Positions 51,643-61,142 of a DNA stretch of 64,000 nt are shown in pieces (position 1 is the stretch's first letter; each line of letters opens with the position of its first letter). The notes beneath the pieces are model-generated. The model saw only the letters and a list, made by a program, of their open reading frames with translations. It made no database searches and had not been told where the DNA came from. Where the stretch lies: positions 18,426-82,425 of the forward strand of contig LFJO01000003.1 in NCBI GenBank assembly GCA_001038565.1, in the 5' to 3' direction. The stretch is from Alkalihalobacillus pseudalcaliphilus (GTDB lineage Bacteria; Bacillota; Bacilli; Bacillales; Bacillaceae_D). The translations under genes were made by a program, and so were the position numbers.

Positions 51643-54021
51643 ATGGAGACTAGTTTAGAGAAAAGACGTCCAATGAAAAGATGGAAGAAAGTTAGCTTAT
51701 GGACACTGGGAATCATCATGGTGCTCATAATGATTGCTGTAGTAGGTGCGAATTGGTATTTAAACCGTTCACTTCCACAAATTTCTGGAGAAATCACCTT
51801 GCCACATTTAGAAGAAGCTGTAACCGTTTTACGTGATGAGCAAGGAGTGCCACATATAAGTGCAGAGAATGAAATGGACCTCTTTGTTGCTCAAGGTTAC
51901 ATCCAAGCACAAGATCGTTTATTTCAAATGGATATGAGTAGAAGGCAAGCATCAGGCACTTTAAGTGAAGTGATTGGAGAAGCACCAATAGACAACGATA
52001 AGTATTTTAGAACACTCGGTTTAAGAAGGGCAGCAGAAGATTCGTTACATATGTACTCTGATTATGGTAGGCAAGTACTAGAGGCTTTTGCAAATGGTGT
52101 TAACGCCTATATAGATGAATTACGTCTTAGTGGTAAATGGCCGATAGAATTTACAATTTTAGGCTATGAGCCCAATGAGTGGACGCCCATAGACTCGTTA
52201 ACAATTGGGAAGTATATGGCCTACGATTTAGGTGGTCATTGGGAAAGTCAGGCATTTAGACAATACTTATTACAAGAATTTGAAGAAGAAAAAGCCTTTG
52301 ATTTATTTCCGAGCTATCCTGCTGAAACACCTTATATTATTGGAAAAGATGAACTTGATTTAAAAGAAGCTTTTGCCAATGCGATAGTGCCACATAAATT
52401 TAATGGCAGCAATAACTGGGTTATCAGTGGTGATAAAACGGAAAGTGGACAGCCACTACTCGCTGATGATCCGCATCTAGGATTAGCAACGCCGTCCATC
52501 TGGTATCAAATGAAGTTAGACTCACCAACGGTTCAGGTAAGTGGAGTGATTTTTGCAGGTATTCCTGGAATTATACTAGGCCATAACGAGCATGTAGCAT
52601 GGGGGGTTACGAATACGGGACCAGATGTCCAAGACCTTTATATTGAAAAAAGACATGAGGAAGACCGCTATTTATTTCTATACAACGACGAATGGGAAAA
52701 GGCAATCGTTCATCCAGAACCGATACATGTAAAGGGACAAGAAACGCTAGATTATGAAGTTATTGAAACACGTCACGGCCCATTAATTTCGGAGTTTGCA
52801 GGTGAATCAAATCGGACTACAGTTCTTTCGTTACAATGGACGGCACTAGAACCGTCTGCTGAACTTGAGGCTATTTTAAATATGAATAAAGCCCAAAATT
52901 GGGAAGAGTTTGAAGAGGGATTGTTGGATTTCCATACACCGACTCAAAACTTTGTTATTGCAGATACAGAGGGTAATATTGCCTTTAAGGCAAATGGGAA
53001 AATTCCTATCCGGAAAAAGGGAGATGGTTTGTTACCAGTACCAGGTTGGACAGATGAATATGGCTGGGATGGTTATATACCCTTTGATGAGCTTCCGCGA
53101 ATTGAAAATCCAGAAAACGACTTTATTGCAACCGCTAATTATAAAGTAACAGAGGAAGATTATCCTTATCATATCAGCCACCATTGGGCTCAGCCATATA
53201 GACAAATGAGGATTGTAGAGGTATTAGAGCAAAATCAAATATTTACAGCTGAAGATATGATGGACTTACAAATGGACATTAAAAACCTCCATGCAGAAGA
53301 ATTTCTCCCGTTGTTTCTTTCACTACTTGAAGGTTCATTGGAACAAGGGAAAGGGAAGGAGAAGGAAGCTCTTGCTATTTTGGAAGAGTGGGACTACATG
53401 GATCGAGTCAAGGATGCGGCACCATACATCTTTAACCTCTGGATGAGGGAAATTGGTGACGTTTTATTTGAGGAACAAATTCCCAAAGATATGCGTGATT
53501 TATTTCATGGAGAGAGGGGGACCGTTGACCAAATGCTAAGAAATGCATTTGTGAATGAAGAAGGTCCATGGATCAAAGAGGCAGGAGGGCTGGAACACGT
53601 CTTGCTTGTCTCACTTCAAAGGACATTAGATTTTATTGAAGAGAGAGAAGGGGATAAAGTCGAGCAATGGCAGTGGGGTGATTTCCACCAAGTTCATTTT
53701 AGGCACCCATTATCAAGTGTTTCACCGCTTCATTTGCTATTTAATCCAAAGGGAGGAGTAGCGACCCCAGGTAGTCAAGTGACCGTACAAGCCGCCGCCT
53801 TTCGTGATGATGGAGTGGTAAATCATGGAGCCTCGTGGAGGTTTGTCATTGATATGGGTTATCCAAATGAATCCTATCACATCGTAGGGCCAGGACAATC
53901 CGAGCACCTGAAAAGTCAATGGTACGATGACCAGTTCCAATCGTGGATCGATGGTCATTACCATCAAACATACCTTCAACAAGAGGAAGGAGAGTTATTA
54001 AAGCTTATTCCAAAACAGTAG
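51643..54021 (+). CDS. Penicillin acylase family protein (Ntn hydrolase)
   Basis: 792 aa. N-terminal basic stretch and membrane anchor (about 17-38), alpha chain region with FVAQGYIQAQDRLFQMD, spacer, then FNGSNNWVISG where Ser256 should become the beta-chain N-terminal nucleophile after autocleavage, DPHLGLATPSIWYQ, and GHNEHVAWGVTNTGPDVQDLYIEK. The family includes penicillin, cephalosporin, and acyl-homoserine lactone acylases; substrate here unknown. Anchored with the catalytic part outside (inference). GGGGGGA ribosome site. Monocistronic. Confidence 0.92.
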   Translation: METSLEKRRPMKRWKKVSLWTLGIIMVLIMIAVVGANWYLNRSLPQISGEITLPHLEEAVTVLRDEQGVPHISAENEMDLFVAQGYIQAQDRLFQMDMSRRQASGTLSEVIGEAPIDNDKYFRTLGLRRAAEDSLHMYSDYGRQVLEAFANGVNAYIDELRLSGKWPIEFTILGYEPNEWTPIDSLTIGKYMAYDLGGHWESQAFRQYLLQEFEEEKAFDLFPSYPAETPYIIGKDELDLKEAFANAIVPHKFNGSNNWVISGDKTESGQPLLADDPHLGLATPSIWYQMKLDSPTVQVSGVIFAGIPGIILGHNEHVAWGVTNTGPDVQDLYIEKRHEEDRYLFLYNDEWEKAIVHPEPIHVKGQETLDYEVIETRHGPLISEFAGESNRTTVLSLQWTALEPSAELEAILNMNKAQNWEEFEEGLLDFHTPTQNFVIADTEGNIAFKANGKIPIRKKGDGLLPVPGWTDEYGWDGYIPFDELPRIENPENDFIATANYKVTEEDYPYHISHHWAQPYRQMRIVEVLEQNQIFTAEDMMDLQMDIKNLHAEEFLPLFLSLLEGSLEQGKGKEKEALAILEEWDYMDRVKDAAPYIFNLWMREIGDVLFEEQIPKDMRDLFHGERGTVDQMLRNAFVNEEGPWIKEAGGLEHVLLVSLQRTLDFIEEREGDKVEQWQWGDFHQVHFRHPLSSVSPLHLLFNPKGGVATPGSQVTVQAAAFRDDGVVNHGASWRFVIDMGYPNESYHIVGPGQSEHLKSQWYDDQFQSWIDGHYHQTYLQQEEGELLKLIPKQ

Positions 54022-54103
54022 ATGAAATAAAGATAGTAGCAAGAATGATACGGAATAAGGTAACAACTTAAGAATTCTAACCTTCAATCACTTTGAAGAA
54101 GAA

Positions 54104-54410
54104 TCCACGGGGTTGCGAGCTGAAAAAAAGAGTAGAAAGCCCTAGCAATAACGGTTTTGAGGATTCTCACATTTTGCCGTAACCCCGCCACTTTTTGGAA
54201 GTTAACTCGAAGAGCGTGCCCAAAAAAATTCAGCGCACCGCACAAACAGTCACCACCAAAAAAACTCATCGGGATTAATATCCAACATCCAAGTGTTTTT
54301 GGTCCGTTAGCCAAGCTCGCTTTCGATTTTCAAAAACGGACCAAAAACAAAGGTCGAAAGGTATGTTAACTTGAGAAATGAGCACCACCCATTGAACTTT
54401 CATATAAAAC
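54104..54410. repeat. Dispersed repeat family E, copy 2, preceded by a single 51-bp-type unit
   Basis: 54104-54148 is one diverged copy of the 51-bp tandem unit (CACGGGGTTGCGAGCTGAAA); 54149-54410 aligns with 22235-22461 (ACGGTTTTGAGGAT, GCCGTAACCCCGCCA, CACCGCACAAACAG, ATCCAAGTGTTTTTGG, final ACTTTCATATAAAA). It contains a TTTTTGGTCCGTT/AACGGACCAAAAA foldback (54296-54348) absent from copy 1. Confidence 0.75.
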
Positions 54411-54456
54411 GCTCATGGAGAAGACGGTTCACTTCGCCACCAACAAAGTTGAAAGT
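54396..54456. repeat. 61-bp hairpin element (family C), copy 3
   Basis: ACTTTCATATAAAA ... ACAAAGTTGAAAGT ends; central GAAG/CTTC stem (54420-54423 with 54432-54435) extended weakly. Its first 14 bases are also the last bases of the preceding family E unit, and its last bases start the following family B unit, so neighbouring modules share ends. Confidence 0.7.
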
Positions 54457-54620
54457 AGTGGCGACTGTTCAAACTGTTGGCACGTTTACAACTCGATCAC
54501 CATCAGCAGTCGGCCTGAACAAGCAGGCAGCACTGTCCTACTAAGGTCATTGATCGCGAGATGGATGTCGAGCTAACTTCACGGCACAAACTATCACCCC
54601 TATGTAACTTTCATACAAAG
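54456..54620 (+). repeat. Dispersed repeat family B, copy 3
   Basis: AGTGGCGACTGTTCAAAC, TTGGCACGTTTACAACTCG, AGCACTGTCCTACTAAGGTC, GAGCTAACTTCACGGCAC, end ACTTTCATACAAAG. Best-preserved copy. Confidence 0.8.
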
Positions 54621-54741
54621 AAGAACCAGACCTATATTACCGTTTTTATACATTTAAAAGGATTTGAACATTCTCTGTCTAATTAAAGATAAAATCACAT
54701 AAAATCTCGTAAGACAAACCACTATGCAAAGGGGAATGACT

Positions 54742-55428
54742 GTGAGAAAAATCTTACTGGGTTCGATTTTGATGTTGTCTTTAGGGAGTTTAATCGCATG
54801 CCAATCAACAGACAGTACTAATGTTCAAGAGTCGCAAAAAAACGATTATGTAACCAACCATGAAACCTCTCGTATCCTTCAAAAAGAGAAAGAGAAAGAA
54901 ACACTTGAACAGACATTAAGTATCGAGGATTCACAATGGATCCTTGGATTAGCTGAAGATGTTTTTCAGAAAATTAAAAGACACGACTTCCCATCGTTAG
55001 CTACAAACGTTCATCCAGATAAAAACCTAACCTTTGCTCTTTTTCCGCAATCAGAAATCAAAGCTATTTATGAAAGGACGTTTACCCAAGAACAATTAAC
55101 TAGTCTTGATGAACAGCAATCTTTTTTATGGGGAGTAGAAAATGACGGTGATGAAATTCAATTAACTGGTGGAGAGTTCGTATCTGAATATCTTTTAAAA
55201 GATAAAGGAGAGTTTGATATTCATTATAATGAAGTGATTTTCCATCAAAAAATTGAAACGGATGAGAGAAGTCAGTTATTATTTGACGCACATCCTCAAG
55301 CGGTATTTGTTGATTATTTAGCCGAATCATTCGAACAACCTGAAAAACAGCAAATGATTCGTTTTTTATTTGAAAGAGTCGAGGAGCAGTGGTATTTATT
55401 TGCGGTTATTCGGGAAGGTATTTTATAA
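54742..55428 (+). CDS. Lipoprotein, 228 aa, unknown function
   Basis: Not recognised. Lipobox LIAC with Cys near residue 20, Ser/Thr/Asn linker, then a soluble domain of about 170 aa (SIEDSQWILGLAEDVFQKIK; FPSLATNVHPDKNLTFALFPQSEI; VFVDYLAESFEQPEKQQMIRFLFERVEEQWYLFAV), with a pattern seen in secreted NTF2-like proteins. GTG 54742 is chosen because AAAGGGGA lies six bases upstream; ATG 54724 precedes that site. Monocistronic with its own terminator. Confidence 0.75.
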   Translation: MRKILLGSILMLSLGSLIACQSTDSTNVQESQKNDYVTNHETSRILQKEKEKETLEQTLSIEDSQWILGLAEDVFQKIKRHDFPSLATNVHPDKNLTFALFPQSEIKAIYERTFTQEQLTSLDEQQSFLWGVENDGDEIQLTGGEFVSEYLLKDKGEFDIHYNEVIFHQKIETDERSQLLFDAHPQAVFVDYLAESFEQPEKQQMIRFLFERVEEQWYLFAVIREGIL

Positions 55429-55432
55429 AAGT

Positions 55433-55477
55433 TAAAGCAGATAAGTGATATATACCATTACCTATCTGCTTTTTTAT
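55433..55477 (+). terminator. Terminator after the 228-aa lipoprotein gene
   Basis: AAAGCAGATA/TATCTGCTTT stem with inner extension and T6. Confidence 0.85.
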
Positions 55478-55548
55478 ATGGGGTTATTTTGTTATAATAT
55501 TCTGTAAGGTTTCTTTATTTGGAACAATCATAAAAAAGGATATAGGAG

Positions 55549-55924
55549 GTGGATTAACCAAAATCATCTGTGGTGGTGCAGCGGCGAGCAATGAGTATAG
55601 GCGTGATCGAGCTAGTATTTATAATTATAAGAACCTAAATAATGAGCGAATTAATGAGATTATGAATCTATTAAATAGTTCGGTGGTAAAAATGTCGGAA
55701 AGCGATTAATTTATGTTAATCAACATATTTACCCAACGATGGATTACCGTCCTTTCTTAAAAGATATTCAAGTACCAAGTTATATTTACGTCGGTCGCTT
55801 TGATTCTCAATGCCCAGCGAAACATGGTATAGAAATCGCCGATCTTATCCCGACTGCTCATTTAATCATTTTTGAAAAAAGTAATCATTTTCCTTTTAAC
55901 GAAGAAGAGAAGCTTAAAGTATAA
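55549..55924 (+). pseudogene. Alpha/beta hydrolase pseudogene (5'-truncated, frameshifted)
   Basis: The first part reads GLTKIICGGAAASNEYRRDR to INEIMNLLNSS; a shift then gives GKRLIYVNQHIYPTMDYRPF, LKDIQVPSYIYVGRFDSQCP and FEKSNHFPFNEEE. These are the mid and C-terminal parts of a proline-iminopeptidase-like hydrolase: the acid residue in YVGRFDSQCP and the catalytic His in KSNHFPF are present, but the nucleophile elbow and all before it are missing. The downstream piece alone has 61 codons open but no ribosome site. Confidence 0.75.
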
Positions 55925-55969
55925 GTAAGAGACACCATATGTGGGTGATGAAATAGGAGTGATACATAC

Positions 55970-57583
55970 ATGAACAAGATTGATGCGAATTATTATCCAT
56001 ATCCATCACAAAGAATGACTACCTTTGCCAAAAAAGGAATGGTCGCCACTTCACAACCATTAGCGGCACAGGCAGGGCTTGATATTATGAAAAAGGGTGG
56101 AAATGCGATCGATGCAGCGATTGCAACAGCCGCGTGTCTAACAGTCGTTGAACCTACTTCTAATGGTATTGGTGGCGATGCCTTTGCTCTAGTTTGGACC
56201 AAAGGAGAATTGCATGGATTAAATGCAAGTGGTTATTCTCCTGCTGGCATTTCTATCGAAAAGTTAAAAGATCGTGGTTTTGATGAAATTCCAAAGTATG
56301 GCTGGATTCCTGTCACAGTTCCTGGTGCCCCGGCGGCATGGGTAGAGCTGTCTGAACGATTTGGTCAGTTGCCTTTAGCAGAAGTGTTACAGCCAGCTAT
56401 CGATTATGCCAAAGAAGGATATCCGATATCCCCTGTGTTAGGCAAGATGTGGGAAAGGGCTTATCAACATTATCAAAGCTCCTTAAATGGTGAAGAGTTT
56501 AAAGCATGGTTTGAAACCTTTGCCCCTAACGGCCGTGCTCCTAAAATCGGTGAAGTTTGGTTTTCCGCAGGTCATGCTGAAACGTTAGAAAAGATTGCCG
56601 AGACACGAGGCGCGGCATTTTATCGAGGAGAAATTGCTGAACAAATTGTCGAGCACTCCAACCGTCATGGAGGCTATATGACCAAAGATGATCTAGCAAA
56701 TTATAAGCCAACATGGGTAAAGCCGATTCATGTTAATTATCGCGGTTATGAAGTTTGGGAAATCCCACCAAATGGACAAGGATTAATTGCATTATTAGCG
56801 TTAAATACATTAAAAGGTTATACGTTTCATCAGGAAGATAGCGTAGATAAATATCATAAACAAATTGAAGCGATAAAATTAGCATTTGCTGATGGACAAA
56901 CATATATTACTGAGCAAGAAAAAATGTCTGTAAAAGTAGAAGAATTATTATCTGATGAGTATGCGGATTTAAGAAGAGCTCAAATTCAAGAAGAGGCTAT
57001 ACTTCCTGAAGCAGGAACTCCGCCAAAAGGTGGAACAGTATATCTAGCTACTGCTGATGCAGAAGGTAATATGGTCTCTTTTATTCAAAGTAATTATATG
57101 GGCTTTGGCTCAGGTATTGTCATTCCTGGAACTGGAATTGGAATGCAGAATCGCGGCCATAACTTTTCATTCGATCCTCATCATGATAATTGTTTAGAAG
57201 GGAAGAAAAGAACGTTTCATACGATTATTCCAGGCTTCCTAACAAAAGGAAATCAAGCGATTGGACCATTTGGTGTCATGGGTGGTTTTATGCAGCCTCA
57301 AGGTCATGTTCAAGTAATAATGAATACAATTGATGCTCATTTGAATCCTCAATCAACACTAGATGCACCGAGATGGCAATGGATGGAGGGGAAAAAGATT
57401 ATTGTTGAACCTCACTTTCCTCCTCATTTTGCCCAAGCTCTACAACGTAAAGGTCATCATGTATCCTTTACGCTTGATTCAACACCGTTTGGTAGAGGTC
57501 AAATTATTTGGCGAGATGCAGAAACCGGTGTACTTCAAGGTGGCACGGAGTTTAGAACGGATGGTGCAATTGCAGCTTGGTAA
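55970..57583 (+). CDS. Gamma-glutamyltransferase (YwrD-like)
   Basis: 537-aa Ntn hydrolase of the GGT family. Mature small subunit should start at Thr356 in PPKGGTVYLATAD; SNYMGFGSGIVIPGTGI and the GGFMQPQGH segment are typical. No signal peptide, and the length is close to B. subtilis YwrD, so a cytosolic member rather than secreted Ggt is likely. It hydrolyses or transfers gamma-glutamyl groups from glutathione-like compounds. Ribosome site GGAGTGA. Ends in a terminator. Confidence 0.9.
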   Translation: MNKIDANYYPYPSQRMTTFAKKGMVATSQPLAAQAGLDIMKKGGNAIDAAIATAACLTVVEPTSNGIGGDAFALVWTKGELHGLNASGYSPAGISIEKLKDRGFDEIPKYGWIPVTVPGAPAAWVELSERFGQLPLAEVLQPAIDYAKEGYPISPVLGKMWERAYQHYQSSLNGEEFKAWFETFAPNGRAPKIGEVWFSAGHAETLEKIAETRGAAFYRGEIAEQIVEHSNRHGGYMTKDDLANYKPTWVKPIHVNYRGYEVWEIPPNGQGLIALLALNTLKGYTFHQEDSVDKYHKQIEAIKLAFADGQTYITEQEKMSVKVEELLSDEYADLRRAQIQEEAILPEAGTPPKGGTVYLATADAEGNMVSFIQSNYMGFGSGIVIPGTGIGMQNRGHNFSFDPHHDNCLEGKKRTFHTIIPGFLTKGNQAIGPFGVMGGFMQPQGHVQVIMNTIDAHLNPQSTLDAPRWQWMEGKKIIVEPHFPPHFAQALQRKGHHVSFTLDSTPFGRGQIIWRDAETGVLQGGTEFRTDGAIAAW

Positions 57584-57587
57584 CGAA

Positions 57588-57622
57588 GAGAAAGAGAGCC
57601 CAAAATGGTTCTCTTTCTTTTA
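57588..57622 (+). terminator. Terminator of the gamma-glutamyltransferase gene
   Basis: GAAAGAGA-GCC / GG-T-TCTCTTTC stem, six-base loop, T-rich tail. Confidence 0.8.
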
Positions 57623-57629
57623 ATTGATT

Positions 57630-57985
57630 GAAATTGGTATAGTCTACTATATTAAATGAAGGTAGTGAAGAACACTATCTAAATTTGTCGAAAGAAAGTT
57701 CTGAAATTGTTATACCAAATTTTATTAATTGTGTTACAATTATCATTATAATGTTGCGAATTATCAAACGAATCAGATGGGTATTTTAGCCATTATATGA
57801 ATTTTTGATAGAATATAGATTTTTCATGTTAATAAAATAGTGTTATCAATCATTACTATTATTATAATGTTACTATCTTTTATGTGAGATTATTGAGCCG
57901 ATCTTTTAATTAGGTATAGACAACTGAACATTATAATAGTTTAGTTGTTTTATCATAAAAAATCATTAAATAAAGGGGAGTTATT
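57630..57985 (+). promoter_or_regulatory. Control region of the sugar ABC operon
   Basis: AT-rich 356-base gap. It carries three similar GGTATA-type motifs: TTGGTATAGTCTACTATA (57635, with TATAGT/ACTATA arms), TTGTTATACCAAATT (57707, inverted GGTATAACAA) and TTAGGTATAGACAACTG (57911). Such spaced repeats suggest an operator for a sugar-responsive regulator not encoded nearby. A -10-like TATAAT lies at 57747-57752 without a good -35. Confidence 0.35.
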
Positions 57986-59275
57986 ATGCAAATGAAAAGA
58001 TTTGGTTTTCTATCATGTTTACTCATTTTTTCTTTATTAATGTTAGCTGCTTGTGGTGATAGTAGCGATGGCGATGCTAATGGTGGTAATGGAGGCACTG
58101 CCTCAGATGTTGGAACCGAAGAAGAGGTTGAATTACGAGTTGTTACAATGATGGCTGGAACAGACCCTTCTGGAAAAGCATTTGAAGAAGTGTTAGCTGA
58201 TTATCAATCAGAAAATCCGCATATTACGATTGTTAATGATTCACAATCCGCAGATGCAGAGATGATTCGTACAAAGGTTCAAACGGAGTATTCCTCAGGC
58301 AACGAACCCGATTTAATGTTTTTCTTTAATACAAATGCAGCAACAGGCATCATTAATGAAGGGAAAGTTATGAACCTTGAAGATATCGAGGGCTTAGATT
58401 TATCTGGATTTAATTCGATGTTGGAGCAACAGCGTAATGAAGATGGAGGCATCTATGCTGCCCCACAATCTGGGTTTTATGAAGCAATTTTTGTCAATGA
58501 GAAGTTATTCGAAGAACATGGGATAGAGTTACCTACGTCATGGGAGTTATATGAAAAAGCGATTGAAGAGTTTTCAAAAACAGACATTATTCCAATTGCG
58601 GCATCAACTGAAGCTTCTTATTATGTTGTAGAGCACTATATCTTAGCGGCAGGTGGAATAGATGCTTATCGAGCATCATTGGCTGACCAACACCCAGCAT
58701 GGGCTGAAGGTTTGGATAAAATTAAAGAACACGCTGAAATGGGAGCGTTTCCTCCAGATGCAGCTACTTTAGATTTATCTTTTGCTGCGGATTTATTTAA
58801 ACAAGAGCAGGCAGCGATGATTTTTGAAGGTTCTTGGTTCTGGGGTCAATTAACTGAAGCGGGAATTGCAGAGCAAGTATCAGTATTACCAATGCCTGGT
58901 TATGCAGATGGGTTTGAGTATGGAGAGCTTGTAGGTGGTTCGTCCTCTGGCTGGTTTATTAGCACAGAATCTTATGAAGACGAGTCAAAACGTGATGCTG
59001 TTGTAGATTTCTTTAATTATGTAACGGCAGAAGAGACATTACTTCGCCTTGTGCAGCCGACAGGACAGCCTCCAGCAAAAGGAGAGCTAACTGATTTAGC
59101 AGAACATATTGCTGGTGGTCATAAGTTAGTTGCAGATGCACCTGCGATAGAGTTACCAATTAACGACCGAATTTATGAAGAGTCATTTACTCATATGCGT
59201 CAAAGTGTACCTGAAATTGTAAACGGTTCTAAAACAGGTGCACAGGTTGTTGAAGAAGCAGCAGCTTTGGAATAA
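57986..59275 (+). CDS. Sugar ABC transporter substrate-binding lipoprotein
   Basis: 429 aa. Lipobox LAAC with Cys23, Asp/Gly/Ser linker, then a family 1 extracellular solute-binding fold: ELRVVTMMAGTDPSGKAFEEV, SGNEPDLMFFFNTNAA, AAPQSGFYEAIFVNEKLFEEHG, AAMIFEGSWFWGQL. Captures an oligo- or monosaccharide outside the membrane. First gene of the operon with the two permeases and the lactonase. AAAGGGGAG ribosome site. Confidence 0.92.
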   Translation: MQMKRFGFLSCLLIFSLLMLAACGDSSDGDANGGNGGTASDVGTEEEVELRVVTMMAGTDPSGKAFEEVLADYQSENPHITIVNDSQSADAEMIRTKVQTEYSSGNEPDLMFFFNTNAATGIINEGKVMNLEDIEGLDLSGFNSMLEQQRNEDGGIYAAPQSGFYEAIFVNEKLFEEHGIELPTSWELYEKAIEEFSKTDIIPIAASTEASYYVVEHYILAAGGIDAYRASLADQHPAWAEGLDKIKEHAEMGAFPPDAATLDLSFAADLFKQEQAAMIFEGSWFWGQLTEAGIAEQVSVLPMPGYADGFEYGELVGGSSSGWFISTESYEDESKRDAVVDFFNYVTAEETLLRLVQPTGQPPAKGELTDLAEHIAGGHKLVADAPAIELPINDRIYEESFTHMRQSVPEIVNGSKTGAQVVEEAAALE

Positions 59276-59355
59276 AGCTATAACAAAATGCTAGGGTTCC
59301 CTTAGCTCTAGAAATAGAGCAAGGGAACTGATCTTATAAATAAAGGAGCTTCTTT

Positions 59356-60219
59356 ATGAAGGGCGATAGACTTTATATCTTTTTGTTCATGACACCAGCC
59401 ATGTTGATGGCCGGTATCTTTCTTTATTATCCATTTTTTGAAAACATTAAATTAAGTTTTTATAGAACCGATGGTTTTTTTAACTCGACCTTTATAGGAT
59501 TTGACAACTATATCCGCTTATTAAATGATGATTTGGCTAAAAATGCCATGTTTAATACGTTGGAACTGATGATTTATGTTGCGATTTTCCAGGTAGGAAT
59601 CGCCTTATTACTTGCGATTATGGTTGATTCTATTAAGCGTGGTGTTGGCTTTTTTAGAACGACATTTTTCTTTCCAATTGTTATATCGGGTGCAGCCATT
59701 GGTCTTCTATTTTCCCTCATTTATAACTATCGAAATGGTTTGTTAAATGAAATTCTTGTTGGCTTTGGGTTGGAGAGGCAGGTCTGGTTAACAGAATCAT
59801 CGGCTTTATATATGGTAGCAATACCAACGATTTGGCACTATGTCGGTTTCTATTTCATTATAATCTTGACAGCAATTGCCAAAATTCCACAAGATTTCTA
59901 TGAGGCTGCGAAGCTTGAAGGTGTGACCTGGTGGAAACGTTTAACGAAAATTACACTACCATTAATTGTCTCAGATATGAAAACGTGTCTAATCTTAGCG
60001 ATTACCGGTGCATTAAAAATATTTGAACTTGTTTATATCATAACTCGTGGTGGGCCTGCTAGAAACTCTGAAGTTCTTGGGACTTATATGTATCAAAAAG
60101 CAATTGTAGATAATGCGATGGGTTATGGGGCTACGTTATCGATTCTTATGGTTGTAATTGGGTTAACTTTAGCATTTGTTACAAATAAATTATTAAAACG
60201 CGAAGAAGTAACTTATTAA
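59356..60219 (+). CDS. Sugar ABC transporter permease (MalF/UgpA type)
   Basis: 287 aa, six transmembrane helices, EAA loop EAAKLEGVTWWKRLTKITLP near residues 190-210 for ATPase docking. Starts with a short cytosolic N terminus (MKGDRLYIFLF). AAAGGAGC ribosome site. The first of two permeases. Confidence 0.94.
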   Translation: MKGDRLYIFLFMTPAMLMAGIFLYYPFFENIKLSFYRTDGFFNSTFIGFDNYIRLLNDDLAKNAMFNTLELMIYVAIFQVGIALLLAIMVDSIKRGVGFFRTTFFFPIVISGAAIGLLFSLIYNYRNGLLNEILVGFGLERQVWLTESSALYMVAIPTIWHYVGFYFIIILTAIAKIPQDFYEAAKLEGVTWWKRLTKITLPLIVSDMKTCLILAITGALKIFELVYIITRGGPARNSEVLGTYMYQKAIVDNAMGYGATLSILMVVIGLTLAFVTNKLLKREEVTY

Positions 60220-60238
60220 TGGAAAGTGGTGTTTCTCG

Positions 60239-61123
60239 ATGGCTGAAATAGAAAGAAATAAACTGACTTTTTGGGAGAGGTTACAAGATCAATATTTTCA
60301 TAAGTCAAAATTTGGTCGTTTGTTTGTTTATATTTGTTTGTCTCTTTGGGCAGTGACCACCATTTTTCCGTTAGTATGGGTGCTCTTAAATTCCTTTAAA
60401 AATTCAAGAGAAATTATTACGGATACATTTGCTTTTCCCTCCGATCCAACGTTTGCCAACTATTTAAATGCCTTTGAAACGGTGAATATTGGACGGAGTT
60501 ATTTGAATAGTTTTATTATGAGTGGCTCTGTTGTATTGTTTGCATTAATGTTAGGTGGATTAGCTGCATTTGCGATGTCGAGGATGAAATTTCGTTTACG
60601 TGGATTTATTCAAACTGCACTAGTGGCAAGCTTATTAATACCCGCTTTTGCGACAATCGTACCTGTATATCGAATGATGATTAGTATGGATTTAGTTAAC
60701 ACTCATTTAGCCTTTATCATTCCAATTACAGCAGCTAATATTCCATTTGCGATACTTGTCATTAGTGGATATATGGCGACAATACCAAAGGAATTAGAAG
60801 AAGCAGCGGTAATGGATGGTTGTAATCGTTGGACCATGTTTACGCGCATTTTCCTGCCGATATCACTACCGGCCTTTGGTACAGTAGGTACCTTTGTCTT
60901 TTTGTGGTCCTATAATGATTTATTTACTTCATTAGTACTCGTTCCACAAGAAAAGGTAGCGCCGATTGTTGTATTATTGTCTAATATTAGTTCGCAATAT
61001 GGGACTGATTACGGCTTGATGACGGCAGCGATTATGCTAACTGTTATTCCGATAATTATCTTTTATTTATTTGCTCAAAAAACATTTGAAAAAGGGGCAA
61101 CATCTGGAGCGGTTAAAGGATGA
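60239..61123 (+). CDS. Sugar ABC transporter permease (MalG/UgpE type)
   Basis: 294 aa, six helices, EAA loop ELEEAAVMDGCNRWTMFTRI. Ends AQKTFEKGATSGAVKG as in MalG-type permeases. No ATP-binding subunit is encoded here; in Bacilli such importers commonly use the shared ATPase MsmX (known for several systems; inference for this one). Confidence 0.94.
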   Translation: MAEIERNKLTFWERLQDQYFHKSKFGRLFVYICLSLWAVTTIFPLVWVLLNSFKNSREIITDTFAFPSDPTFANYLNAFETVNIGRSYLNSFIMSGSVVLFALMLGGLAAFAMSRMKFRLRGFIQTALVASLLIPAFATIVPVYRMMISMDLVNTHLAFIIPITAANIPFAILVISGYMATIPKELEEAAVMDGCNRWTMFTRIFLPISLPAFGTVGTFVFLWSYNDLFTSLVLVPQEKVAPIVVLLSNISSQYGTDYGLMTAAIMLTVIPIIIFYLFAQKTFEKGATSGAVKG

Positions 61124-61142
61124 CCATTTGAAGGAGGACACG

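Noticed and set aside
61071..61142. Longer N terminus for the operon lactonase
   Set aside because: It would overlap the permease in another frame, and the strong ribosome site AAGGAGGACACG points to ATG 61143.
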